This document shows positions 17,923-26,190 of a stretch of DNA of 64,000 bases, piece by piece. Source of the DNA: JBGAQP01 sp044220635. Its GTDB lineage: Bacteria > Pseudomonadota > Gammaproteobacteria > Burkholderiales > Usitatibacteraceae. The translations under genes and the position numbers were made by a program. The stretch covers positions 1 to 64,000 of the forward strand of contig JBGAQP010000019.1 of the NCBI GenBank assembly GCA_044220635.1. The letters are read 5' to 3'. How positions within the stretch are numbered: position 1 is the first letter of the stretch; each line of letters opens with the position of its first letter. Below the pieces are notes generated by a model. The model did no database searches and was not told where the DNA came from. It saw only the letters and a program-made list of their open reading frames with translations.

Positions 17923-17979
17923 GCGCGGCTAACCGCCGGATTTCGGCGAGAGAGGGGCGAAGACCCCGGCAGTCCGCGC
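17923..17979 (+). ncRNA. Structured 5' leader, candidate three-way junction
   Basis: Three helices nest cleanly. P1 is GCGCGG (17923-17928) with CCGCGC (17974-17979). P2 is CGCCG/CGGCG (17934-17948) with loop GATTT. P3 is GGGG/CCCC (17954-17967) with loop CGAAGA. The structure lies in the untranslated leader of the following secreted-protein gene. I do not recognise a known riboswitch class; in GC-rich DNA some helices arise by chance. Confidence 0.4.
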
Positions 17980-18028
17980 TTGGGAGGGTGAGCCGCAGCC
18001 TGGCCGACTCGCCAATGAAAGGATGAAA

Positions 18029-19369
18029 ATGAGCTTCTTCTCGATCTTCGCCGGGGTCCCGCGCGCCGCGCGCTGGATGGCCGGATCCCTCGCCGCCATC
18101 GCCATTGCCGCGGCGAGCATCCCCGTCCAGGCCGCGCAGGCCACCCTCAACGGCGTCGCGACGAACACCTGCACGTACACCGCGGTCTCCGTGGACGCGA
18201 ACGGCAACCTCACGGTGACCTGCAACAACGCCCCCGCGAACGGCCAGATCGCCTTCTCGCAGACCACCTACTCGGCGGACATCAACAACGCCTCCTTCCA
18301 GGTGCAGGTGAACCGCAACAGCGGCACCGCCGGCGCCGTGGGCGCCACGGTGAGCGTGAACGGCGGCTGCTCCATCGGCGGCGGCGCCTCGACCACGGTC
18401 GCCTTCGCCGACGGCTCCGCCGCGGCGCAGGCCGTGACGGTGGCCACGCCCGCCACCCCGACCGCCTGCGTGCTCTCGCTCAGCGCGGCCACGGGCGGCG
18501 CGACGCTCGGCGCCAATGCGACGATCAACGTGATCGACCCGACGGCTCCCGGCGCCTTCCAGTTCGAGGCGGCTTCCAGCTCCGCCAACATCAACGTGAC
18601 GAACCACATCGTGCGGATCGTGCGCACGGGCGGCTCGAACGGCACCTACGACGTCCTCTGGGGCTTCACCGTCGCGGGTCTTACCGGCGTCGCTGCGGCG
18701 CCGAACCCGGTGCGCTTCAACTCCGGCGAGACCGCCAAGGACATCACGATCACCTCGGGCACCACGGCGGGCACATTCGGCATGACGCTCGTCGGTGCCA
18801 ACAACGTGAACCCGGCGCTGCAGAACGGGCCGTACCCGGTCGCGCCGACGGTCGTCAATGCCTCGGTCGGGACGATCACCGCGCACACGGTGACGGTCGC
18901 CGCGTCGTCGAGCTGCCCGACCCCGGGCGCGAACGTCACGGCGGTCAACACGCCCTCGCCGAACACGGGCACGCCGATCTTCGGCCAGTCGACCGGCAAG
19001 ATCGTCTCGATCCCGATGCCGTTGAACGCGAACAACACCTATCGCCTGCGCGTCTTCAACACGTCGCAGACGGACGCGAGCCTGACCACGACCTTCGCCC
19101 TCGCGAAGTGCCCGGGCGACGTACAGGACAGCTGGGCGACCTCGGGGCTCGCTCCTTGCAAGAAGCAAGGCGGGTACACGGGCAACTCCATGGACCTGCG
19201 CGCCGACCAGCCGCTTCCGGTGGGCGGCATCACGTTCTGGGGCGGGAAGTGCGGTTGGCTGACGGCGGATCGCGCGAGCCAGTGGTACTTCAATATCCGG
19301 GTGGACAACTGCAACTCGGGCAACTGCCAGTTCATGTACCAGATCGACGCGAACGGCGCCGGATACTGA
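18029..19369 (+). CDS. Secreted protein with Calx-beta-like domain
   Basis: The product (446 residues) has a long N-region and a signal peptide ending VQAAQA. The mature protein is beta-rich with several cysteines. A stretch at about residues 185-245 (FQFEAASSSANIN...IVRIVRTGGSNGTYDVLWGF...NPVRFNSGETAKDITI) follows the Calx-beta repeat pattern of strand, variable loop and final GE-x-K-x-I-x-I. Motifs ending in ...GKCGWLTADRASQWYFNIRVD appear at the C-terminus. AAAGG at 18018-18022 is correctly spaced for the ATG at 18029; the in-frame ATG at 18023 abuts it. A terminator follows directly. Like its neighbour it is probably exported to the cell surface, perhaps by the T2SS. Confidence 0.75.
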   Translation: MSFFSIFAGVPRAARWMAGSLAAIAIAAASIPVQAAQATLNGVATNTCTYTAVSVDANGNLTVTCNNAPANGQIAFSQTTYSADINNASFQVQVNRNSGTAGAVGATVSVNGGCSIGGGASTTVAFADGSAAAQAVTVATPATPTACVLSLSAATGGATLGANATINVIDPTAPGAFQFEAASSSANINVTNHIVRIVRTGGSNGTYDVLWGFTVAGLTGVAAAPNPVRFNSGETAKDITITSGTTAGTFGMTLVGANNVNPALQNGPYPVAPTVVNASVGTITAHTVTVAASSSCPTPGANVTAVNTPSPNTGTPIFGQSTGKIVSIPMPLNANNTYRLRVFNTSQTDASLTTTFALAKCPGDVQDSWATSGLAPCKKQGGYTGNSMDLRADQPLPVGGITFWGGKCGWLTADRASQWYFNIRVDNCNSGNCQFMYQIDANGAGY

Positions 19370-19390
19370 CGCAGACGCGAATCCACCTCC

Positions 19391-19421
19391 TGCCCGCATG
19401 CCTCCGGCATGCGGGCATTTT
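19391..19421 (+). terminator. Rho-independent terminator
   Basis: A perfect 12-bp stem TGCCCGCATGCC / GGCATGCGGGCA with a TCC loop is followed by TTTTCCTTTCTT. It ends the Calx-beta-like gene only 15 bp before the next start codon. Confidence 0.9.
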
Positions 19422-19435
19422 CCTTTCTTGACGCC

Positions 19436-20386
19436 ATGAAAACTTCCCGACTGCTCGCCCTGCTCCTCCTCGCCGCGGCCCCCGCACTCGCCGCCGACGA
19501 CGACAAGATCCCGCTGCCGCCCGACGCCGTGATCCTCACCAACGGCGAGGACAGCGTCACCACGCGCGACTTCGAGGCCGTGCTCTCGCGCGTGCCCGAG
19601 CACCTGCGCTTCGAGACGCGCGCGAGCCTCGAGCGCGTGGCGGGCATGGTGGACGAGGTCTACCAGAACCGCGTGATGGCCCGCGAGGCGGTCGTGAAGG
19701 GCCTGGACAAGGACCCGGTCGTGCAGCAGCGCCTCAAACAGGTCCAGGAGGCCTACCTCGCCTCGCTCGCCATGCGCGAGGTCGAGAAGGCCGCCAACAC
19801 CGCGAGCTACGAGAAGCGCGCCCGCGAGATCTACGACGCGGACCGCGCGAAGTTCCAGGAGCCCGAGGCGGTGCGCGTGATCGTCGCGACCCTCGAGTTC
19901 GAGTGCCGCTCGCCCGAGGAGACGCGTTCCATGGCGGTCGACATCGCCGAGCGCGGCCGCAAGGGCGAGGACATCCGCGCGCTCACCGACGCTTTCCGCC
20001 TTTCGCGCGATCCGGGCCGCCGGCGGGTGGAGACCGTGGCCACCCGCGCGCAGCTCGAGCCCGAGATCGCCGCGCTCGCCTTCGACCAGCTCAAGCCCGG
20101 CGAGGTCGGCGGCCCCGTGGAGGTGCGCGGCGGCTACGCCATCGTGAAGCTCGTCGAGAAGCGCCCCGCGCGCACGATTCCCTTCGACGCCGTGCGCCTG
20201 AAGCTCGCGGAGGACGAGCGCATCAAGGCCGTGAAGGCCGCGAGCGACACGAAGATCCGCGAGATCCAGCACGACCCGCGCCTCAAGCTCGACCGCGCGA
20301 ACCTCCTCGCGCTGCAGGCGAAGGTGGACACGGAGGCGCTCAAGCGCCAGCAGGAGGAGATCCTGCGCAAGTCCCGGGGCCGCTGA
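19436..20386 (+). CDS. Periplasmic peptidyl-prolyl isomerase, PpiC/SurA-like
   Basis: The 316-residue protein has a signal peptide (cleavage after PALA, residue ~19), a SurA/PrsA-like N-terminal helical chaperone region (about 35-125, DFEAVLSRVPEHLRFE), a parvulin-type rotamase domain (about 130-235, with AFDQLKPGEVGGPVEVRGGYAIVKLVEKRPA) and a C-terminal helical tail. It would assist folding of exported proteins in the periplasm. Position between surface-protein genes and the glycan cluster suggests clients among surface proteins. The start at 19436 is preferred over an upstream ATG inside the terminator because it gives a proper signal peptide. Confidence 0.85.
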   Translation: MKTSRLLALLLLAAAPALAADDDKIPLPPDAVILTNGEDSVTTRDFEAVLSRVPEHLRFETRASLERVAGMVDEVYQNRVMAREAVVKGLDKDPVVQQRLKQVQEAYLASLAMREVEKAANTASYEKRAREIYDADRAKFQEPEAVRVIVATLEFECRSPEETRSMAVDIAERGRKGEDIRALTDAFRLSRDPGRRRVETVATRAQLEPEIAALAFDQLKPGEVGGPVEVRGGYAIVKLVEKRPARTIPFDAVRLKLAEDERIKAVKAASDTKIREIQHDPRLKLDRANLLALQAKVDTEALKRQQEEILRKSRGR

Positions 20387-20405
20387 GCCCGGCCGGTCGC
20401 GGGCC

Positions 20406-22298
20406 ATGGCCTCGGCGTCTCCCCCCTCGCGGATCCGCGAGCTGCTCGCGCAGGCCTCGCGCGCCATCGACGCGGGCGCCTACCCGCAGGCCGAGGCCGC
20501 CTGCCGCGAGGTCCTGAACCTCGACCCGAAGCACCCCGACGCCTGGTACCTCCTCGCGGGGATCGCGCTCACGATCCCCAAGTACCCCCAGGCCGAGGAG
20601 CTCGCCCGCAAGGCGACGGCGCTCAACCCGCTCCACCCGGGCGCCTGGCACAGCCTCGGCATGGCGCTGAAGGGCCAGGGCCGGCTCGAGGAAGCCGTGA
20701 CCTGCTTCCGCCGCTCGGCGCAGTTCGCGCCGAAGGTCTCCGCGGGCTGGAACAGCCTCGGGGCGACGCTGAACGACCTCGGTCGCAAGGACGAGGCGGT
20801 CGAAGCCCTGCGCAAGGCAATCGGGATCGACCCCCGGAATGCCGCGGCGCACCACAACCTCGCCGTGAGCCTCGCGGAGCGCGGCGACCTGGCGGGCGCG
20901 ATCCGCCACTACGAGCAGGCGACCGCGATCAATCCGCGGCTCGCGAAGTCCCACAGCAACCTCGGCAGCCTCTACGTGCAGGTCGGGCGGCGCGAGGACG
21001 CCGAGGCGCGCTTTCGCGCCGCGCTCGCGATCGACCCGAAGCTCCCCGAGGCGAACAACAACCTCGGCATCCTCCTGCAGGAGCAGGCGCGCATCCCCGA
21101 GGCCTTCGCGTGCTTCGAGGCCGCGATCGCCGCCCGCCCCGGCTTCGCGCCCCCGCACAACAACGCCGCGCTCGCCGCGAAGCAGGTCGGCGACATCGCG
21201 CGCGCGCGCGCGGGCTTCACCCGCGCGATCGAGCTCGATCCCGCCTTCCAGGACCCCTGGTGGAACCTCGCCAACCTCGAGCGCGACGAGGGGAACTACG
21301 CGGCCGCCCGCGAGCGCATCGAGGAGGCCGTGCGCCGCTTCCCGGCGACCCCGATGGCCTCGCATTCGCTCGGCGTGCTCGACCTCCTCGAGGGGCGCCT
21401 CGCCGAGGGCTGGCGGGGCCTCACCTGGCGCGAGGTGCTCACCAAGTACGAGATGCACCATCCGCCGCGCCCGCCCGTGGGCTTCTGCCCGCCGCGCCCC
21501 GACGCCCCTGTGGAGGTCGTCGACCTGGTGGCGGAGCAGGGCCTGGGCGACGTCGTCTTCTACTCGCGCTGGGCCCCGCGGCTGCGCGAGATCGCGCGGC
21601 GCGTCGTCTTCCACACCGAGCCGCGGCTGAAGGCGATCCTCGGGCGCACCGGGGCCTTCGACGAGCTCGCCGGGAAGGACGCCTGGCAGCACCGCGAAGG
21701 GGCCTTCGAGGTTCGCGTCGCGGACCTGCCGTGGATCACGGGCCCGGAGCGCGAGCCGCCCCCGCCCCAGGCGCTCACGGCCCTTCCGGAGCGCGTGGAG
21801 GCCCTCAGGGCGCGCCTGGCCGAGGCGGGGCCCCCACCCTACGTCGGGCTCACATGGCGGGCGGGAATCAAGACCTTGCGCGGCTACGACAAGCTCTTCA
21901 AGGAAGTCCCGCTCGAGGCGCTCTTCCGCGCCGCCGGCGGGCGCAAGGCGACCTTCGTCTCCCTGCAACGCGAGCCGGCCGCCGGGGACCTCGCCCTCGC
22001 CCGCGAGCGCCTCGGCGTGGCGGACTTCGGCTGGATCAACGACGACCTCGAGGACGCCCTCGCGCTCCTCGCCCTCCTCGAGGAATACATCGGGGTCTCG
22101 AATACCAACATGCACCTGCGCGCGGGCCTGGGGCTGCCCACGCGCGTGCTCGTCCCCTGCCCGCCGGAGTGGCGCTACGGGAAGGCGGGTGAAAGGTCCG
22201 TCTTCTTCCCGCAGGCCACGCTCTACCGCCAGGACTTCGCCGCCGGCTGGCTCCCGGCGCTCGAGCGCCTGGCCTATGATCTGAATCCGCGCCCCTGA
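20406..22298 (+). CDS. TPR protein with C-terminal GT9-like glycosyltransferase domain
   Basis: This 630-residue protein has about nine tetratricopeptide repeats (residues ~10-340; repeated G-x-x-A-x-x-x-x-x-A-I-x-x-x-P blocks such as AVEALRKAIGIDPRNAAAHH). A C-terminal domain (~370-630) carries VAEQGLGDVVFYSRWAP, PYVGLTWRAG and VSNTNMHLRAGLG. The latter motifs resemble the ADP-heptose-dependent GT9 fold, where SNT-x-H-x-A-G-LG corresponds to the D-S/T-G-x-x-H nucleotide-sugar loop. The same architecture recurs at 46842, 48217 and 50205. No signal peptide is visible, so it acts in the cytoplasm. The acceptor is unknown: either a glycan intermediate or, through the TPR, a protein. Confidence 0.85.
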   Translation: MASASPPSRIRELLAQASRAIDAGAYPQAEAACREVLNLDPKHPDAWYLLAGIALTIPKYPQAEELARKATALNPLHPGAWHSLGMALKGQGRLEEAVTCFRRSAQFAPKVSAGWNSLGATLNDLGRKDEAVEALRKAIGIDPRNAAAHHNLAVSLAERGDLAGAIRHYEQATAINPRLAKSHSNLGSLYVQVGRREDAEARFRAALAIDPKLPEANNNLGILLQEQARIPEAFACFEAAIAARPGFAPPHNNAALAAKQVGDIARARAGFTRAIELDPAFQDPWWNLANLERDEGNYAAARERIEEAVRRFPATPMASHSLGVLDLLEGRLAEGWRGLTWREVLTKYEMHHPPRPPVGFCPPRPDAPVEVVDLVAEQGLGDVVFYSRWAPRLREIARRVVFHTEPRLKAILGRTGAFDELAGKDAWQHREGAFEVRVADLPWITGPEREPPPPQALTALPERVEALRARLAEAGPPPYVGLTWRAGIKTLRGYDKLFKEVPLEALFRAAGGRKATFVSLQREPAAGDLALARERLGVADFGWINDDLEDALALLALLEEYIGVSNTNMHLRAGLGLPTRVLVPCPPEWRYGKAGERSVFFPQATLYRQDFAAGWLPALERLAYDLNPRP

Positions 22299-22320
22299 GA
22301 AAAACCACCCCGGAGCTCCC

Positions 22321-23016
22321 ATGATCCGCGTCTTCATCGGCTACGACCCGCGCGAGGCCGCCGCCTACAGCGTCCTCGCCCACTCGATCAACGCCCGGGC
22401 GAGCGCCCCCGTCGCGATCGCGCCGCTCATGCTCTCGCAGCTGAAGGGCCTCTACCGCCGCGAGAGGAACCCGCTGCAGTCGACCGACTTCTCGTTCTCG
22501 CGGTTCCTCACGCCGCACCTGTGCGACTACCAGGGCTGGGCGATCTTCATGGACTGCGACATGCTGGTGCTCGACGACATCGCCAGGCTCTGGGCGCTGA
22601 GGGACGAGCGCTACGCCGTGCAGGTCGTCAAGCACGAGCACGTGCCCGCCGAGGAGACCAAGTTCCTCGGCGCCGTGCAGACGAAGTACGCGAAGAAGAA
22701 CTGGACCTCGGTGATGCTCATGAACTGCGCGCGCTGCAAGGCGCTCACCCCCGACTACGTGAACGCCGCCACGGGCCTGGAGCTGCACCAGTTCAAGTGG
22801 CTTTCGTCGGATGCGGAGATCGGCGAGATCCCCCACGCCTGGAATCACCTCGTGGGCTACGACGCGCCCAAGCCGGGCGCGAGCCTCGTGCACTACACCA
22901 TCGGCGGGCCGTACTTCGACGAGTACCGCCAGTGCGAGTACGCGCGCGAGTGGTTCGCCGAGCGCGACGCGATGCTCGCGGTTTCGCAGCGCGCCAAGGC
23001 CGCCGCGGGCGCCTGA
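22321..23016 (+). CDS. Glycosyltransferase, GT8-like nucleotide-diphospho-sugar transferase fold
   Basis: The 231-residue protein begins MIRVFIGYDPREAAAYSVLA, typical of GT8-like/GT-A enzymes. It has the metal-binding D-x-D motif within IFMDCDMLVLDD (Asp78, Asp80), followed by VMLMNCARCK and a late histidine in LVHYTIGGPYF. It lacks membrane segments. It lies 22 bp after the TPR-glycosyltransferase and 30 bp before the ABC permease, hence in the exported-polysaccharide operon. Sugar specificity cannot be read. Confidence 0.82.
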   Translation: MIRVFIGYDPREAAAYSVLAHSINARASAPVAIAPLMLSQLKGLYRRERNPLQSTDFSFSRFLTPHLCDYQGWAIFMDCDMLVLDDIARLWALRDERYAVQVVKHEHVPAEETKFLGAVQTKYAKKNWTSVMLMNCARCKALTPDYVNAATGLELHQFKWLSSDAEIGEIPHAWNHLVGYDAPKPGASLVHYTIGGPYFDEYRQCEYAREWFAERDAMLAVSQRAKAAAGA

Positions 23017-23045
23017 GCGGTTCGCGAGCGCGCGCGAACGAGCCG

Positions 23046-23849
23046 ATGACCGAGCTCCCGGCCGAGGCCCGCGGCGCGCCGCGCTGGAACTGGCTGCTCT
23101 ATTCCTTCGCGCGGCGCGAGGTCCTCAACCGCTACGCGGGCAGCGTCTCCGGCCTCGCCTGGACGCTCCTGCACCCCCTCGCGCAGCTCGCGATCTTCGC
23201 CTTCATCTTCAGCCAGGTCTTCCGCGTGGGCGTGCCCGCCGGCTACCCCGGCGTGGGCTACCTCACCTTCGTCGCGGTGGCACTCTGGCCCTGGATCATG
23301 TTCTCCGAAAGCCTCACCCGCGCCATGGGCTCGGTCGCCGCGAACGCGGGGCTCATCCGCAAGGTCGCCTTCCCCCATCGCCTGCTTCCCTACGCCGCGG
23401 TCCTCGCGTGCACCGCGGTGCACCTCGCGGGTTTCCTCGCCGTGCTGGTGGTGCTGAAACTCATCGGCGAGCCGCTGCGGCTCTCGGGGCTCCCAGTGGC
23501 GCTGCTGCTCCTCGTCCCCTACCTGCTGCTCGCCACGGGCATCGGCGCGGCGCTCGCGGCGCTGCAGACGCTCGTGCGCGACGTCGAGCACGGCCTGCAG
23601 GTGGTGATGACGATCCTCTTCTACGCCTCGCCGATCCTCTATCCCGCGAGCCTCGTGCCCGAGGCCTTCCGCGGCTGGCTCGCCCTGAACCCGCTCGCCT
23701 GGTTCTCGGAGCGGCTGCGCGAGGTGCTGCTCCAGGGCGGGGGATTCGTCGCGGGCGACGCCGTGGCGGCGGCGGGCTGCGTGGCCGCCTTCCTCGCGGG
23801 GCTGTGGTTCTTCAACCGCGTCTCGCCCCACTTCGAGGACTTCCTGTGA
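23046..23849 (+). CDS. wzm: Polysaccharide ABC exporter permease (Wzm/TagG type)
   Basis: The 267-residue protein is an ABC-2 type permease with six predicted membrane segments. It starts with the usual amphipathic FARREVLNRYAGSVSGLAWTL, typical of O-antigen export permeases, and ends with LNPLAWFSERLREVLL and NRVSPHFEDFL. It pairs with the ATPase encoded at 24985, and both belong to the ABC-dependent O-antigen or capsule pathway. Its stop overlaps the next start by one base (TGATG). Confidence 0.9.
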   Translation: MTELPAEARGAPRWNWLLYSFARREVLNRYAGSVSGLAWTLLHPLAQLAIFAFIFSQVFRVGVPAGYPGVGYLTFVAVALWPWIMFSESLTRAMGSVAANAGLIRKVAFPHRLLPYAAVLACTAVHLAGFLAVLVVLKLIGEPLRLSGLPVALLLLVPYLLLATGIGAALAALQTLVRDVEHGLQVVMTILFYASPILYPASLVPEAFRGWLALNPLAWFSERLREVLLQGGGFVAGDAVAAAGCVAAFLAGLWFFNRVSPHFEDFL

Positions 23850-24604
23850 TGGCGCCGGACTGGCGCGCGGCCGCGGTCGCCTTCCGCGCGAAGGCGCGCC
23901 GGGACCCCGCCGATTTCGACGCCGCGCAGAAGGCGATCTCCGCGGTGGCGGCGGCAGTCGAGCGGGGCGAGGCGCCGCTCGCCCCCGAGGCGCCCGCGCC
24001 CGCGCCGGGCACCGCGGCCGTGTCCATCGCCTGCTGCAGCCACCGCCCCGAGCGCCTCGAGGCGATGCGGCGCCATTTTGCGCAGGCGCTCGGCCCGCGC
24101 CCCCACGAGTTCGTCGCCGTCACCGATGCCCGCTCGCTCGCCGAGGGCTACAACCGCGCGCTCGAGCGCTGCCGGCACGGGATCGTCGTCTTCACCCACG
24201 ACGACGTCGAGCTCGTCTCGCCGGCGCCCTTCGAGGCGCTCGACCGGGCGCTCGCGGGCCACGACATCGTGGGGCTCGCGGGCAGCCGCCTCGTGAACGG
24301 CCCCGCGGTGATGTGGGCGGGGCACCCGCACCTGCACGGCTGGGTCGCCTACCCCGCGCCCCCGGGCGAGGCGGGATTCAAGGCCACGGCCTACAGCCTC
24401 GAGTCCGGGGTCCTCGGCGGGATGCAGTCGCTCGACGGGCTGCTGATCGCCGCGCGGCGCGAGGCGGCGCGGCGAATCGGCTTCGACGCGGCGACCTTCG
24501 ACGGCTTCCATTTCTACGACCTCGATTTCTGCTTTCGTGCCAAGCGCACCGGCCACGCCGTGGCCGTCGACACCGACATCCTCGTGCGTCACGCCTCGCG
24601 CGGC
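23849..24604 (+). CDS. GT2-like glycosyltransferase, 3' end lost in assembly gap
   Basis: The frame runs into the 10-N gap after 252 residues. After an N-terminal helical extension (1-60) comes the glycosyltransferase core: SIACCSHRPERLEAMRRHF, VFTHDDVELVS (acidic D-D-x-E metal site), GGMQSLDGLLIAARR, and DGFHFYDLDFCFRAKR, where the last D-L-D-F fits the catalytic base region of GT2 enzymes. The copy stops at ...ILVRHASRG. The sequence after the gap repeats the segment from GGMQ onward, so this is best read as the first of two paralogues. The C-terminal ~50 residues are missing. Confidence 0.75.
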
Positions 24605-24614
24605 NNNNNNNNNN
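24605..24614. other. Assembly gap of 10 N
   Basis: Ten undetermined bases join two near-repeats of the same GT2-like module. Such short fixed-length gaps are usually placeholders, so the true distance is unknown. Confidence 0.98.
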
Positions 24615-24988
24615 CGCTCCACGCCGGGCTCTCCGGGGGGATGCAGGGCCTGGACGGCTGCTTCATCGCCGCGCGGACGGCGGCGGCACGCGCGGTGGGT
24701 TTCGATGCAGCCACATTCGACGGCTTCCATTTCTACGACCTCGACTTCTGCTGGCGGGCGCACCTCGCGGGGTTGCGCCTCGCGGTGACCACCGAAGTCG
24801 TCGCGATCCACGCGAGCCTGGGCCGCTTCGACGAGCGCTGGCAGCGCGCGGCCGGGCGCTTCCGCGAGAAGTACCCGGCGCTCGCCGCGCCCAAGGGCGC
24901 GCACCACCACTACGCGGCGCGGCTCTCCTCGCGCGGGAAGCTCCTGCGCTTCTACCGCGAGCTCGCGGCGCTGGGGGCGGCCTCGTGA
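24615..24988 (+). CDS. GT2-like glycosyltransferase, 5' end lost in assembly gap
   Basis: The 124 visible residues start LHAGLSGGMQGLDGCFIAARTA and continue with VGFDAATFDGFHFYDLDFCWR, the same motifs as the truncated gene before the gap, then an intact C-terminus (FREKYPALAAPKG ... YRELAALGAAS). The shared stretch GFDAATFDGFHFYDLDFC is identical in both copies. This is the 3' part of a second paralogue whose first ~200 residues are missing. Although the frame stays open across the N run, the apparent fusion is probably an artefact. Its stop overlaps the ATPase gene by 4 bp. Confidence 0.72.
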
Positions 24989-26190
24989 GCGCGCCCCCGA
25001 CCCTCGTGCGCCTCGAAGGCGTCACCAAGGACTACCCGAAGCTCACGACCGGGGGCGATCGGCTGCGCACGCTCGCCGCCCTGGTCCTTCGAAGCCGCGA
25101 GGTGCCGCACTTCCGCGCGCTCGACCACGTGGACCTCGAGCTCAGGCGCGGCGAGTCCCTCGGCATTGTCGGGGAGAACGGGGCGGGGAAGTCGACGCTC
25201 CTCAAGATCATCGCGGGCGTCGTGCGGCCCACCGCGGGCACGGTCGCCGTGGACGGGCGCGTGGGGGCGCTCCTCGAGCTCGGCAGCGGCTTCCATCCCG
25301 ACTACACGGGGCGCGAGAACATCTTCCTCGCCGCGGCGCTGATGGGGCTCACGCGGCGCGAGACCGCGCAGAAGGTCGAGGCGATCGTCGCCTTCGCCGA
25401 CATCGGCGCGCACATCGACGAGCCGATCAAGCACTATTCCTCGGGGATGGTCGTCCGCCTGGGTTTCGCGGTGGCCACCGCGCTCTCGCCGGACCTGCTG
25501 ATCACCGACGAGGTGCTCGCGGTCGGCGACGAGTCGTTCCAGAAGAAGTGCATCCAGTGGCTCGAGCGCTACCTCGGCGACGGGGGCACGCTGCTGCTGT
25601 GCTCCCACAGCATGTTCCACATCCAGACGCTGTGCGCGAAGGCGGTGTGGATCCACCACGGCAGGGCGCGCCTGCACGGCGAGAGCTTCGAGGTCACGCG
25701 CGAGTACCTCACCTACCACGAGGAGAAGACGCGCGCGGAGCGCACCTCGCCGCGCGCGGGCGACGGCCCCGTGCCGCGCATCCTCGCGGCCTGGACCGAG
25801 CGCGCCGACGGCGCGGGCGCGGCCGTCTTCCGGCGCGGCGAGCCCCTCGTCTTCCAGGGCCTCGCGCACGGCCCCGACGACCGCCCGCCCGTGCTGCTCT
25901 TCGGCATCGTGCGCGCCGACGGCACCCCCGTTTACGGCTCGCACTCGAACGAGGGCGACTACGTGCCCGCGCGGATCGAGCCGCGGCGCTTCGCCTTCGC
26001 CGTGCGCTTCGACGCGCTCCAGCTCCTGCCCGGCAAGTACCGGCTGCGCGCCCACGCGCTCGACCCCGAGGGCCTGCGCCTCTTCGACACCGTCGAGGTC
26101 GATTTCGTCGTCACCGGCGAGACGCGCGACTACGGCCTCGTGGGCCTGCCCCACGAGTGGCTCCCGGGGCGCGGGAGGCCGCCGGCATGA
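24985..26190 (+). CDS. wzt: Polysaccharide ABC exporter ATPase (Wzt type) with C-terminal glycan-binding domain
   Basis: The GTG overlapping the previous stop gives 401 residues. The ATPase half has Walker A GENGAGKST (63-71), the family motif ELGSGFHPDYTGRENIF, signature YSSGMVVRLGFAVA and Walker B LLITDEVLAVGDE. The second half (about 260-400) is a beta-sandwich like the Wzt carbohydrate-binding domain, which in other systems recognises the modified non-reducing end of the polymer before export. It partners the permease at 23046. Together they predict export of an O-antigen or capsule that is capped by a specific terminal group. Confidence 0.9.
   Translation: MSAPPTLVRLEGVTKDYPKLTTGGDRLRTLAALVLRSREVPHFRALDHVDLELRRGESLGIVGENGAGKSTLLKIIAGVVRPTAGTVAVDGRVGALLELGSGFHPDYTGRENIFLAAALMGLTRRETAQKVEAIVAFADIGAHIDEPIKHYSSGMVVRLGFAVATALSPDLLITDEVLAVGDESFQKKCIQWLERYLGDGGTLLLCSHSMFHIQTLCAKAVWIHHGRARLHGESFEVTREYLTYHEEKTRAERTSPRAGDGPVPRILAAWTERADGAGAAVFRRGEPLVFQGLAHGPDDRPPVLLFGIVRADGTPVYGSHSNEGDYVPARIEPRRFAFAVRFDALQLLPGKYRLRAHALDPEGLRLFDTVEVDFVVTGETRDYGLVGLPHEWLPGRGRPPA

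Noticed and set aside
17902..18022. Cyclic-di-GMP-I (GEMM) riboswitch in the leader of the Calx-beta-like gene
   Set aside because: Some GGC-AACC-like strings suggested it, but the conserved GEMM core (GGGCAAACC and GGGACGCAAAGCC) is missing.
17882..20467. An 861-codon minus-strand frame opposite the Calx-beta-like and PpiC genes
   Set aside because: The translation is low-complexity Arg/Gly/Val and runs through two genes, promoters and a terminator of the plus strand, so it is a shadow frame.
23849..24988. A single double-domain glycosyltransferase reading through the N gap
   Set aside because: The frame stays open only because 10 N happen to fit. Near-identical modules on both sides point to two separate paralogues.
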